Shown here: positions 24,177-32,526 of the stretch, in pieces
Numbering within the stretch: the first letter of the stretch is position 1
Layout: each line of letters begins with the position of its first letter
DNA from: DATMAM01 sp035559995
Lineage (GTDB): Bacteria; Desulfobacterota; Binatia; UBA9968
NCBI GenBank assembly: GCA_035559995.1
Contig: DATMAM010000056.1
Coordinates: 1 to 64,000, forward strand
Length of the DNA: 64,000 nt
Direction of reading: 5' to 3'
Notes under the pieces: generated by a model
Told to the model about the DNA's origin: nothing
Seen by the model: the letters and a program-made list of their open reading frames with translations, nothing else
Database searches by the model: none
Translations under genes and position numbers: made by a program

Positions 24177-24580
24177 TAGCCGAGCCAGCAGCTCGAGCCG
24201 TTCTCGTTGCAGAAAGAAAGCGCGTGGCTGAGCGGGATCTTGTGGACGCCCGCCACATGGTCGAGAAAGCCCGCCTGGTTGGTAAACGCAAGCCCGTCGA
24301 AGAAGCAAAAGTAAGGATAAAGGTTGGGATACGCGATCACGTGATCGTAATGATAGGGAGGAACGTAAAAGCGCGGCGCATACGGGTAAAAACCGTAGAG
24401 CGGCAAGATGATCACGCGCCGCGCGGGCGCAAAGCGCGGCGATCTCTGGCCGACGATCGAGGGCTGGCCGGGGGCGGCAGGTTTTGCGCGATCGGGCATC
24501 CGGAGATCGTGAGCCCCGGCGCCGGTCCACGGAAAGGCTACAATCCAGAGGATGAAAAGCGCGCTTCGCAATCGCTTCAT
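24173..24580 (-). CDS. Secreted Tyr/Pro-rich small protein, unknown
   Basis: The protein has 135 residues with a clear signal peptide (MKRLRSALFILWIVAFPWTGAGA, cleavage before HD). After a basic Pro-rich stretch the mature protein is rich in Tyr, Phe and Pro (LPLYGFYPYAPRFYVPPYHY, then LYPYFCFFDG). It ends with two Cys near the C-terminus (SFCNENGSSCWLGY) that could form a disulfide. Similar small exported Tyr-rich proteins are unassigned. Its TAG stop overlaps the fabF-type TAA stop by two bases in convergent orientation. Confidence 0.6.
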   Translation of the reverse strand: MKRLRSALFILWIVAFPWTGAGAHDLRMPDRAKPAAPGQPSIVGQRSPRFAPARRVIILPLYGFYPYAPRFYVPPYHYDHVIAYPNLYPYFCFFDGLAFTNQAGFLDHVAGVHKIPLSHALSFCNENGSSCWLGY

Positions 24581-24672
24581 GTGAGATAGGGTAGCACTTT
24601 TCCTTCCTCGACTCGACCCGGGTTTGCACTCGCGCGGGATCGGGCTTCGATCATGAGGCGGAGATTTTTCGC

Positions 24673-24700
24673 TTGTTATTGGCGGGGCGGCCGTTAGAAT
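24673..24700 (+). promoter_or_regulatory. Candidate promoter for the ThyX-like gene
   Basis: TTGTTA (24673-24678), a 16-base spacer and TAGAAT (24695-24700) lie 24 bases ahead of the ATG at 24725. CAGGA at 24711-24715 can serve as ribosome binding site. A short leader of about 17 nucleotides is implied. Confidence 0.4.
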
Positions 24701-24724
24701 TGTCGCATTCAGGAAAATAGACCA

Positions 24725-26383
24725 ATGGCGGATCGTTTCACGTTCGCGGAGGAAAAACTCCTCGCGCCCTTTTTTACCAACCTGCGCGAGCCGGTTTTCG
24801 GCCTTAAGCTTCCCCAGGAGGTGGCGGGCGCGCTCTTCTCGCGCTACAGCCGCTCGAGCAAGAGCCTTCGGCGGACTTTTCTCGACGAGTTCCTCGGCGA
24901 TCCCGAGCTGGCGCTCAAAGAGCTGCTCGGCGCGCCGGCGCCGGCCGACGAAAGCGCCGCCCTCAAAAAAGCGCGCGCCTTTTACGACCGCGTTCTCGTC
25001 GGCTACGGCGACGACTCGATCGCCCAGCTGGGCGGCGCCCATATCGCGTGTGAAGAGATTTCCAATGTCGCCGTAAAGATTCTCGAAGACGCGCGCATCG
25101 GCATTGCGCCGCTGGAAAAATCGACCCGCTACGTGCGCTTCGATCAAAAAGACGAGGCGGGCAACTACCCGTTTTACCGCGAGCCCAGGATCATGGCCTC
25201 GAAGCACCGCGAGGCGTACATCGAGACCTTAAACCTTTTGTTCGAGACCTACTCGCGGCAGATCGAGCCGATGATCGAGTTTGTCCGCAATTCCCTCCCG
25301 ATCGAGCGGATGGAACTCAGGCATCCCGAGACCGGCGAGCCGCTGAGCTACAGAGACGCGAAGCGAAACGAAAGCCTCAAGAGATGGGCGGACATGGCCT
25401 ACCGGTCCACCGTGCGCGCCCACGCGTGCGACGTTTTGCGCGGCTATTTGCCGGCGGCCACGCTTACCAACGCCGGCTTTTTCGGCGTCGGCCAGGCGTT
25501 CGAGTATCTGTTGACCAAGCTTTACTCGCACGAGCTGGCGGAGGCGAAAAACCTGGCCGCCGCCATTCACCGGGAACTCAACAAGCTCATCCCGTCATTT
25601 GTGAAGCGCGCCGGCTTTAGTCCGTATCTGGCAGAAACCGCCTCGCGCGCGCGCGCCGCCGCCGCTCAACTCACCGGGCAACCCTCGGCTTTTGTCGAAC
25701 CCGTGACCCTGGTCGACTATGAGCGCGACGCTGAAGAGAAAATCATCGCCGCGCTTCTCTACCCGCACTCGCGGCTACCGCTGGCGGAGTTGAGAAAAAG
25801 CGTCGCCCGCATGCCGCAAAGCCGGCGGCTCGAAATTTTGCAGGAACAGTTAAAGCAGCGCCGGCACCGGCGCGACAAGCCGGGCCGGGCGCTCGAGCAC
25901 GTCTATTACACGTTCGACATCGTCGGCAACCTGGGGCTTTACCGCGATCTCCAGCGGCACCGAATGCTTACCCAGGAGCGGCAAGGCTACAGCACGATCC
26001 ACGGTTACGACACGCCGGAGGAGATCGTCGCGGCGGGGTTCAAGCCGCAGTTCGACCGCTGCATGGAAAAGGCCGCGCTGCTTTACGACACGATCCACCG
26101 CGAGCTACCGCAGGAAGCGCAGTACGTCGTGCCGTTCGCTTACCGGATCCGCTGGTACATGAAGATGAACCTGCGTGAGGCGGTGCACATCGGCGAGCTG
26201 CGCACGCTGCCCCAGGGCCATCCCGACTACCGCCTTATCGTCCAGCAGATGTGGCGCAAAATTGGGGAAGTTCACCCGACGCTTCTCCAGTGCGCCAAGT
26301 TCATCGATTGGAAAACCTACCGTCTCGGACGCCTGCAATCGGAGATGCGAACCGAGTACAAGAAGTCGGGACTCGGGGAGTAG
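24725..26383 (+). CDS. Tandem ThyX-like (FAD-dependent thymidylate synthase fold) protein
   Basis: The protein has 552 residues, more than twice the usual ThyX length (220-250). Two ThyX-like halves are visible. The first contains CEEISNVAVKILEDARIG and EKSTRYVRF, recalling the QQSQRYV end of the ThyX motif. The second contains YRDLQRHRMLTQERQGYS at about residue 411, a version of the RHRxxS motif in which the spacing to the last Ser/Arg/Tyr is shortened. Other conserved pieces are GHPDYRLIVQQMW and YVVPFAYRIRWYMKMNLREAVHI. Neither half has an intact motif, so thymidylate synthesis is doubtful; a nucleotide or flavin-dependent methyl-transfer role is possible. It stands alone after its own promoter. 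Confidence 0.7.
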   Translation: MADRFTFAEEKLLAPFFTNLREPVFGLKLPQEVAGALFSRYSRSSKSLRRTFLDEFLGDPELALKELLGAPAPADESAALKKARAFYDRVLVGYGDDSIAQLGGAHIACEEISNVAVKILEDARIGIAPLEKSTRYVRFDQKDEAGNYPFYREPRIMASKHREAYIETLNLLFETYSRQIEPMIEFVRNSLPIERMELRHPETGEPLSYRDAKRNESLKRWADMAYRSTVRAHACDVLRGYLPAATLTNAGFFGVGQAFEYLLTKLYSHELAEAKNLAAAIHRELNKLIPSFVKRAGFSPYLAETASRARAAAAQLTGQPSAFVEPVTLVDYERDAEEKIIAALLYPHSRLPLAELRKSVARMPQSRRLEILQEQLKQRRHRRDKPGRALEHVYYTFDIVGNLGLYRDLQRHRMLTQERQGYSTIHGYDTPEEIVAAGFKPQFDRCMEKAALLYDTIHRELPQEAQYVVPFAYRIRWYMKMNLREAVHIGELRTLPQGHPDYRLIVQQMWRKIGEVHPTLLQCAKFIDWKTYRLGRLQSEMRTEYKKSGLGE

Positions 26384-26388
26384 CTTTG

Positions 26389-26835
26389 CTACGGGCCGCA
26401 GCACGCCGGCCCAGATCGCGCGCCGAGCTCCTCGAGAGAGACGTTCTTTTCCGGCTCGGTGTCGCCGACCTTTACCGTAAAGATTTCCCACCGGTACCCG
26501 TTCGGGTCCGTGACCCAGACCTTGTCCTGGAGCGCGTAGCAGCAGTCGACTCCCATCTCATCGAAGACTGCGAGGCCGGAATTTTGCACTCGTTCCCTAG
26601 CCCTGAGGACCTGCTCCGTGGTCGGCACCTCGATTCCCAGATGGTTCAGCGCCCCTCGTCCCTTAGCCTCGGGATCGTAGTTGAGCGTGAGATTGAGCGG
26701 CAGTTCAGGCACGCTAAATTTAGCGTATCCCGGCTTGAGCTTGACGGGATCGGCTCCCAGCATCGAGCGGTAGAACGCTACCGATTCCTCGAAGCGGCTG
26801 ACGTTGAGGGCGACGTGAATTCTCACCCCATTCAT
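26389..26835 (-). CDS. arsI: ArsI/CadI-type metalloenzyme (C-As lyase family)
   Basis: A 148-residue vicinal-oxygen-chelate protein. The residues used by ArsI dioxygenases, which split methylarsonous acid and aromatic arsenicals, are in register: metal ligands His7, His65 and Glu117, and the vicinal cysteine pair Cys98-Cys99 that binds trivalent arsenic. A second CC pair sits at the C-terminus (GPACCGP). Glyoxalases lack the Cys pair. It is divergent from arsR across a 149-base promoter/operator region, so induction by As(III) or Sb(III) is expected. No arsM, acr3 or arsC gene lies beside it. Confidence 0.85.
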   Translation of the reverse strand: MNGVRIHVALNVSRFEESVAFYRSMLGADPVKLKPGYAKFSVPELPLNLTLNYDPEAKGRGALNHLGIEVPTTEQVLRARERVQNSGLAVFDEMGVDCCYALQDKVWVTDPNGYRWEIFTVKVGDTEPEKNVSLEELGARSGPACCGP

Positions 26836-26921
26836 GGCTGCTCTCCTTTCTCCATCCGTGGTCCGCTGAAGCGCCGCCGGCCCGGCCCGGCGGTCGCTCC
26901 GAATTCACATCTGCTTAGGCG

Positions 26922-26950
26922 AATATATACGGCGCCAACATATCTGTCAA
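26922..26950 (-). promoter_or_regulatory. arsI promoter
   Basis: On the minus strand a consensus -35 TTGACA (26950-26945), a 17-base spacer and -10 TATATT (26927-26922) lie upstream of arsI. It is the best sigma-70 promoter in the window. The -35 hexamer is inside the operator palindrome, as expected for ArsR repression. Confidence 0.7.
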
Positions 26951-26959
26951 GACATATCT
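26938..26959. promoter_or_regulatory. Candidate ArsR operator
   Basis: TGTCAAGACA (26945-26954) is an inverted repeat centred on AA, with partly matching AT flanks. It is embedded between two direct copies of ACATATCT (26938-26945 and 26952-26959). It overlaps the arsI -35 and lies 26 bases before the arsR start, so one bound dimer could control both genes. Confidence 0.5.
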
Positions 26960-26984
26960 CAAAATTTGTGCTAAGCTCGGGCTC

Positions 26985-27389
26985 ATGAAACGGAGAGTCG
27001 CAAAGAAAGACGTCGATCCGGAGCTTTTTTTCCGCGCGCTCGCCGACCCGACGCGACTTCGGCTGATCAACTTGCTCGCGCCCGGCGAGGTTTGCGTCTG
27101 CTTTCTCGTCGAGATCCTGGGCGCGAGCCAACCCAAAATCTCGCGCCACCTCGCTTATCTCCGTCGCGCCGGCATTGCCGGCGCGCGCCGCCAGGGCAGG
27201 TGGATGCACTACCGCCTGCTCGTTCCCGAAAACGCGCTCGCGGCAAACGCCTTCCGCTCCATTCTCGTGTGGCTTGCAAGCAACGACGCAATGAAACGCG
27301 ATCGAGCCCGACTGATGAACATCTGTCGCTCGCCCGCGCTGCCCGCGGCCCTCCAGAAGGCGCCGAAACCGTCTCCCGCCGCCGCCTGA
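26985..27389 (+). CDS. arsR: ArsR-family metalloregulator
   Basis: A 134-residue winged-helix repressor. Residues 17-30 (RALADPTRLRLINL) and the recognition helix SQPKISRHLAYLRRAG are classical. The metal site is the CVC pair Cys37/Cys39 in GEVCVCFL, the arsenite-type position on helix 3. The third Cys found in plasmid R773 ArsR is not at the usual place, though Cys is present later (MNICRSP). It should release DNA on As(III) binding and so induce the divergent arsI gene and itself. Confidence 0.85.
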   Translation: MKRRVAKKDVDPELFFRALADPTRLRLINLLAPGEVCVCFLVEILGASQPKISRHLAYLRRAGIAGARRQGRWMHYRLLVPENALAANAFRSILVWLASNDAMKRDRARLMNICRSPALPAALQKAPKPSPAAA

Positions 27390-27510
27390 GGCCACCGCAA
27401 TCGGCGCCGCAAGACCCGCGCGGCAGTTCTTGTTGAGAAATTTGCGCCGTGATATGAGACCGGAACAAAAAACGGCGCGGCCGCTGGTAAAGCAAACGCG
27501 CGGAGGTGTT

Positions 27511-29250
27511 ATGGCGGCGCAATACGGCTCAGACTTGATCGTGGACCTTTTGAAAGCGTTGGGGATCGAGTACGTCGCCCTCAATCCGGGCTCGAGCTTT
27601 CGCGGCATCCACGATTCGCTCGTCAACTATAACGGCAACCGCAACCCTGAAATCGTCCTTTGCTGTCACGAGGAAATCGCCGTTTCCGTCGCTCACGGCT
27701 ACGCGAAAGCAACCGGCAGGCCCATGGCAGCGATCGTGCACAACGTCGTCGGCCTGCAGCATGCGGCGATGGCGATCTACAACGCCTGGTGCGACCGCAC
27801 GCCGATCCTCGTGATGGGCGGGACGGGACCCATGAACAGCGCCAAGCGCCGGCCGTGGATCGACTGGATTCATACCGCCTTGGTCCAGGGAAACCTGGTC
27901 CGCGATTTCGTCAAGTGGGACGATCAGCCGATCGGCGTCGAAGCGATTCCGTCGTCGGTTCTCCGCGGCTACCGGATCGCGATGACCGATCCGAAGGGGC
28001 CCGTTTATCTCTGCTTTGACGTGACCGATCAGGAGGCCCGGCTCGAAAAGCCGATCCCGCTCCCGGACGCCGCGCGCTTCCGCCCGTCGGCGCCGCTCCA
28101 GGCTGACGCCGGCGCGATCAAGGAGGCCGCGCGCCTTCTGTCGGAGGCGCAAAACCCGCTGATCCTCGCCGATTATCTCGGGCGCGACAACGAGGCCGTG
28201 CTGAGCCTCGTCGAGCTTGCCGATCTGCTCGCGATCCCCGTGATCGATCTCGGCGCGCGCCTCAATTTTCCCAACACGCACAGTTTGAACCTCACGGGGA
28301 AGAACCGCGAGCTGGTCGCGGGCGCGGACGTCATCATGGGGCTCGACGTGATGGACCTTTTCGGCGCGCTCGCGCGCCACGACCCGGAAAGCCACGCCTC
28401 CGCGCCGCTCACAAAGCCGGGCTCCAAAGTGATTCACGTCACGCTTGCCGATCTGGCCGCGCGCAGCTGGACGAGCGACTTTCAGGAGCTTTCGCCGGTG
28501 GACCTCCCGATCGTCGCCAACACCAAAGTGTTTCTCCCCGCCTTGATTGAGGAGATCAAGCGCCAGAACCGCTTTTCCAAGACCGCCGTCGATGAGCGCC
28601 GGAAGGCCGCCGCGGCGCAGCATGCGGAGATTCGCGCCCGCTGGCAAAGCGAGCTCAAGCGCCGCTGGAACGAAAAGCCGATCTCGCCGCCGCGTCTCGC
28701 TCATGAGGTCTGGGAAGCGATCAAAAGCGAGCCCTGGCTTCTCGTTGCCGGCGGCTTCCGCAGCTGGCCGCAGCGGCTTTGGGACTGGAACAAACCCGGG
28801 CTCTACCTCGGCGGCTACGGAGGCGGCGGGCTCGGCTACGGCCCGGGGGCTTCGGTCGGCGCCGCGCTCCCATATCGAGGAAAGGGAACCGTCTGCGTCA
28901 ACCTCCAGCGCGACGGCGAGCTCCTCTACACGACGAGCGCGCTTTGGACCGCGGCCAACACGGAAGTGCCGCTCCTTACCGTGATGACCAACAACCGCAC
29001 CTATTACAATGACGAGGAACACCAGGAAAAGATCGCCATCGCGCGCGGCCGCCCCCCGGAAAACAAAGTGGTGGGGATGCGCATGGAAAAGCCGCCGGTT
29101 GATTTTGCCAGCCTGGCGCGCTCCTTCGGCATCTACGGCGAAGGGCCGGTCACCGATCCCGATCAGATCCGCCCGGCTCTCGACCGCGCCGTCAAGGTCG
29201 TGCGCGACGGCAAGCCGGCGCTGGTCGACGTGGTGATCCAGACGGTTTGA
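27511..29250 (+). CDS. ThDP-dependent enzyme (acetolactate synthase/benzoylformate decarboxylase-like)
   Basis: The protein has 579 residues from an ATG with CGGAGG at 7 bases. The PYR domain has the catalytic Glu (CCHEEIAVSVAHGYAKATGRP). A central domain follows (AQNPLILADYLGRDNEAV). The C-terminal PP domain holds the metal-diphosphate motif in an altered form (RDGELLYTTS...LLTVMTNNRTYYNDEE), keeping Asp and Asn but with RDGE in place of GDGS. GGYGGGGLGYGPGASVGAAL is another family region. Likely reactions are 2-keto acid decarboxylation or carboligation. A GST gene follows 20 bases later, which hints at a linked detoxification step. Confidence 0.75.
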   Translation: MAAQYGSDLIVDLLKALGIEYVALNPGSSFRGIHDSLVNYNGNRNPEIVLCCHEEIAVSVAHGYAKATGRPMAAIVHNVVGLQHAAMAIYNAWCDRTPILVMGGTGPMNSAKRRPWIDWIHTALVQGNLVRDFVKWDDQPIGVEAIPSSVLRGYRIAMTDPKGPVYLCFDVTDQEARLEKPIPLPDAARFRPSAPLQADAGAIKEAARLLSEAQNPLILADYLGRDNEAVLSLVELADLLAIPVIDLGARLNFPNTHSLNLTGKNRELVAGADVIMGLDVMDLFGALARHDPESHASAPLTKPGSKVIHVTLADLAARSWTSDFQELSPVDLPIVANTKVFLPALIEEIKRQNRFSKTAVDERRKAAAAQHAEIRARWQSELKRRWNEKPISPPRLAHEVWEAIKSEPWLLVAGGFRSWPQRLWDWNKPGLYLGGYGGGGLGYGPGASVGAALPYRGKGTVCVNLQRDGELLYTTSALWTAANTEVPLLTVMTNNRTYYNDEEHQEKIAIARGRPPENKVVGMRMEKPPVDFASLARSFGIYGEGPVTDPDQIRPALDRAVKVVRDGKPALVDVVIQTV

Positions 29251-29270
29251 GATCATCCGAGAGCTTTTCG

Positions 29271-29888
29271 ATGATTGAGCTTTATACCTGGGGGACGCCC
29301 AACGGAAAAAAGATCTCCATCATGTTGGAAGAAATAGGCCTGCCCTACGAGGTCCACCCGGTCAATCTCGGCAAGAAGGAGCAGTTCCGGCCCGAGTATC
29401 TGGCCATCAATCCCAACAATAAGATACCGGCGATGATCGACCGCGACGGGCCCGGCGGTAAGCCTCTCACGCTGTTCGAGTCCGGCGCGATCTTGATTTA
29501 CCTTGCGGAAAAAACAGGAAAGCTCCTCGCCACAGAGCCGCGCGCGCGCTACCAGACGATCCAATGGCTCATGTTTCAGATGGGCGGCATCGGCCCGATC
29601 TTCGGTCAGGCGCACTATTTCATCGGGGCCGAGGAGAAAATTCCGCAAGCCATCGAGCGGTTCAAAAACGAGACTCTGCGGCTCTACAGGGTCATGGACG
29701 GCCACCTGGCGACCCATGAGTTCTTCGCCGGCGATTACTCGATCGCCGACATTGCCACCTACCCGTGGGTGAGCCGCTACGAGCGCCATCAGGTGAACCT
29801 GAGCGACTTTCCCAACGTGAAGCGCTGGTTCGACGCGATATCGGCGCGCCCGGCCGTGCGGCGCGGAATGGAAGTCCCAAGATTGTGA
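29271..29888 (+). CDS. Glutathione S-transferase (YfcG/Ure2p-like)
   Basis: A 205-residue GST. The thioredoxin-like N-domain starts MIELYTWGTPNGKKISIMLEE and includes NPNNKIPAM, with the cis-Pro, and FESGAILIYLAEK, which contacts glutathione. The C-domain contains FFAGDYSIADIATYPWV. The TPNG start is the hallmark of the nu-class YfcG/YghU group, which shows disulfide-bond reductase activity. The gene is 20 bases after the ThDP enzyme and 21 bases before the HtrA-like protease, so the three may form one transcript. Confidence 0.85.
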   Translation: MIELYTWGTPNGKKISIMLEEIGLPYEVHPVNLGKKEQFRPEYLAINPNNKIPAMIDRDGPGGKPLTLFESGAILIYLAEKTGKLLATEPRARYQTIQWLMFQMGGIGPIFGQAHYFIGAEEKIPQAIERFKNETLRLYRVMDGHLATHEFFAGDYSIADIATYPWVSRYERHQVNLSDFPNVKRWFDAISARPAVRRGMEVPRL

Positions 29889-29909
29889 TCTTTTGACAGG
29901 AGAAGAGCG

Positions 29910-30971
29910 ATGAAGCCGGCAAGAATTTTCATTTTGAGCCTGGCCTTGGTTGCGGCGCATGTTTTTTCCGACAGCTCTCGAGCGCAAACGAAGCTCTGGA
30001 CCGACGGCGACGCCGCCCAAGTGGATCCCGAGCTGGAGCGGCTCGGGCGGGCTTTCGTCCGCCTTGCCGAAACCGTCCAGCCTGCGGTCGTGCAAATTCG
30101 CAGCTACGGCGAGACTAAAACCGACAAGGAGCGGCCCCGAAGCAGCCGCGGCTCGGGATTCATCATCCATCCGGACGGCTACGTCGTTACCGCCTATCAC
30201 GTCGTCGACACGGCGAAAACGGTCGAGGTCAGGCTCCCCGACAAGCAGCGGCTGGCGGCGAAGGTTCTCGCCACCGAGCCCCAGCTCGATCTGGCGCTCC
30301 TCAAGATCGAGCCTCCCGCCAAGCTCGCCGTGCTCCCGTTCGGCGATTCGAGCACGCTCCAGGTCGGCCAGCTGATCGCGTCGGTGACCTACCCCTTCGG
30401 GAGCGACAGCTCGCTCACGCTGGGAATCGTCAGCCGCTACCCCAAGATCGAGAAGGACAGCTTCGGCTACGGCTTTATTCAGACCGATGCCAGCGTCGGC
30501 CCTGGAGCCAGCGGCGGGCCGCTGGTCGATATGAGAGGCCACGCGGTCGGGATGGTCACGATGGCGTCGCAGACCGGCAATTTGGGCTTTGCGGTACCGA
30601 TCAACGTGATCAAAAAAATGCTCCCCAAGCTCGTCAACAAGGAGCAGGTGGCGTGGGGCTGGCTCGGCGTCAAGGTGGCGGAACTGACGGTCGAACGGGC
30701 GGCAGACCTGGGTCTTTGGCCGGTGCGCGGCGTCATTATCAGCGACGTTTTACCGGGTCAGCCCGCCTGGAAGAGCGATCTTCTGGCGCAAGACGTCGTT
30801 CTTGCGGTCGACGGCGTCGCGGTCGATAGCCCGCGGGAATTCATCCGCTTGATCGGCGGCACGGAAGCGGGAAAGGAAGTAAGCCTCACGATTTTTCGCG
30901 GCGGCAAGCTCCTGTCGCGCTCGGTGCTTCTTGGCACCAAACCGACGAAGTCGGAGGAGCGCGAAGGCTAA
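29910..30971 (+). CDS. HtrA/DegP-like periplasmic serine protease with PDZ domain
   Basis: A 353-residue exported protease. The signal peptide ends near ...DSSRA-QTK. The trypsin-like triad is His97 (VVTAYHVVD), Asp127 (PQLDLALLKIE) and Ser201 (GPGASGGPLVD). A single PDZ domain follows (GWLGVKV..., GVIISDVLPGQPAWKSDLLAQDVVLAVDGVAV). One PDZ and this length match DegS/HtrA-like proteases rather than two-PDZ DegP. It should degrade or sense misfolded envelope proteins. The start has an AGGAGA site 9 bases upstream. Confidence 0.85.
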   Translation: MKPARIFILSLALVAAHVFSDSSRAQTKLWTDGDAAQVDPELERLGRAFVRLAETVQPAVVQIRSYGETKTDKERPRSSRGSGFIIHPDGYVVTAYHVVDTAKTVEVRLPDKQRLAAKVLATEPQLDLALLKIEPPAKLAVLPFGDSSTLQVGQLIASVTYPFGSDSSLTLGIVSRYPKIEKDSFGYGFIQTDASVGPGASGGPLVDMRGHAVGMVTMASQTGNLGFAVPINVIKKMLPKLVNKEQVAWGWLGVKVAELTVERAADLGLWPVRGVIISDVLPGQPAWKSDLLAQDVVLAVDGVAVDSPREFIRLIGGTEAGKEVSLTIFRGGKLLSRSVLLGTKPTKSEEREG

Positions 30972-31105
30972 AGGGGCGGGCGCCCGTCGCCGGGATCGAT
31001 GAGACGAGCCGCCTTCACGTCGGCCTTGGCCGGCGCTTCGATCGCTTCCTTGAGATTTTTCCTTTCAATCCCTGTAAGCGAATCATTCCGCATCGCTGGT
31101 AGAGC

Positions 31106-32386
31106 TTGGGATTGAACCCGCAACCGCGTTTTTTCTACGGCTGGTACATCGTCGCGGTTGGTTTTCTGAGCCACCTCACCTGCGCGTTTAATCTCTCGAG
31201 CACGCTCAGCATCTTTCTCAAACCGCTGACCGAAGAGCTCGCAATCTCCCGCGGGGCGTTTTCGATGATGCGCACCGTGGAGATGCTCATCACGGCCGCG
31301 CTCGCCCCCTGGGTCGGCCCAATCGTCGACCGGCACGGCGGCCGCTTGCTCATCTCGCTTGGGGCGCTGGCGACGGGAATCGGTTTTGTTTTGATGAGCC
31401 AGGCAAGCTCGTACTGGCAGTTCTTCGCCTTGCGCTGGACGTTTATCACGATCGGCGCCGTCATGATGTGCAATCTCGTCGTGAACGTCACGATCGCGCG
31501 CTGGTTCGTGCGCAAGCGCGGCCGCGCGATGGGCATTGCCGCCACCGGGCTGGGGATCGCAAAAGTCACCATCCCGCTCGTCACGGCTTCGCTTTTTCTG
31601 TGGGTCGGCTGGCGTCACACCTGGACGATCTTCGGCATTGCCACGTTGGTGATTCTGGTGCTGCCCTCTGCGATTCTCATGCGCCGGCAACCGGAGGATA
31701 TGGGACTCTATCCCGACGGCGCGCTCGCACCATACGACGACACGATTCGGCCCGAGGACAAAAGCGCCCGGGCCAAGGCTGCGCTTCGGCCCGACCCCGA
31801 TGTGACGTGGACGCGCGCGGAAGCGCTCCGCACCCAGGCATTTTGGATTCTGGTCTTTACCTTCGGTGTTTCCAGCATCGGCGTCGCGGGTCTCAACCTG
31901 CACATTTATCCCTACGTAACCGATGCCGGCTACCAGGAGATTGTGGCCGCAACCGTCATGAGCACGGTCGCCTTCATGCAAGGAGGCTCCGCCATCTTTT
32001 GGGGTTATCTCTGCGACCGCATGGACATCCGTAAAGTGACCATGCTCAAGTTCCTCCTCCAGGCGGCGGGCATTTCGCTCGCGATAGGGGGCGGCCACGT
32101 GATCGCGCTCTACCTGGGTTTTTTTCTTTACGGCGTCGGCATGGGCGGCGGGCTGGTGCTGCAGGATCTGATCTGGGCGGAGTACTTCGGCCGCCTCTCT
32201 CTGGGAACCGTGCGCGGCCTGGCTTTCCTGGCCCTGCACGTTTTTGCCGCTGCGGGGCCGCCGTTTTTCGGCATCCTGTTCGACATCACGCACAGCTACT
32301 ATGTCTCGTTCTCGATCTTCACCGCGGCGCTTCTGTTTTCGGCCTTTCTGATCCTCCTCGCCAAACCGCCGAGAAAACAGTCGTGA
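31106..32386 (+). CDS. MFS transporter (oxalate/formate antiporter-like)
   Basis: A 426-residue, twelve-helix permease. It starts FFYGWYIVAVGFLSHLTCAF and has the MFS loop 2-3 motif as GPIVDRHGGR. A cytoplasmic middle loop (around RRQPEDMGLYPDGALAPYDD) is typical of the monocarboxylate/oxalate-formate antiporter family. There is no nearby ATG, and a TTG at 31106 (or 31112) is the probable start. It is related to the second MFS gene at 35909. The substrate is probably an organic acid; not determined. Confidence 0.75.
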   Translation: MGLNPQPRFFYGWYIVAVGFLSHLTCAFNLSSTLSIFLKPLTEELAISRGAFSMMRTVEMLITAALAPWVGPIVDRHGGRLLISLGALATGIGFVLMSQASSYWQFFALRWTFITIGAVMMCNLVVNVTIARWFVRKRGRAMGIAATGLGIAKVTIPLVTASLFLWVGWRHTWTIFGIATLVILVLPSAILMRRQPEDMGLYPDGALAPYDDTIRPEDKSARAKAALRPDPDVTWTRAEALRTQAFWILVFTFGVSSIGVAGLNLHIYPYVTDAGYQEIVAATVMSTVAFMQGGSAIFWGYLCDRMDIRKVTMLKFLLQAAGISLAIGGGHVIALYLGFFLYGVGMGGGLVLQDLIWAEYFGRLSLGTVRGLAFLALHVFAAAGPPFFGILFDITHSYYVSFSIFTAALLFSAFLILLAKPPRKQS

Positions 32387-32526
32387 AACATAATCCGGGA
32401 CCCCACCGTCGCCGCTCGATTCCATGGATACGAGTGCGCGCAATCCGGCGCGTACTTCGTCACAACAGCTCATCGCTCGCACCGCAATGCCTGTTGGAGG
32501 GCAATGTTATAACCGGCGCCCCTCCA

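Noticed and set aside
27529..29256. 575-codon minus-strand open frame
   Set aside because: Antisense shadow of the ThDP enzyme.
30968..32482. 504-codon minus-strand open frame
   Set aside because: Antisense of the MFS transporter; charged, repeat-like composition and no family match.
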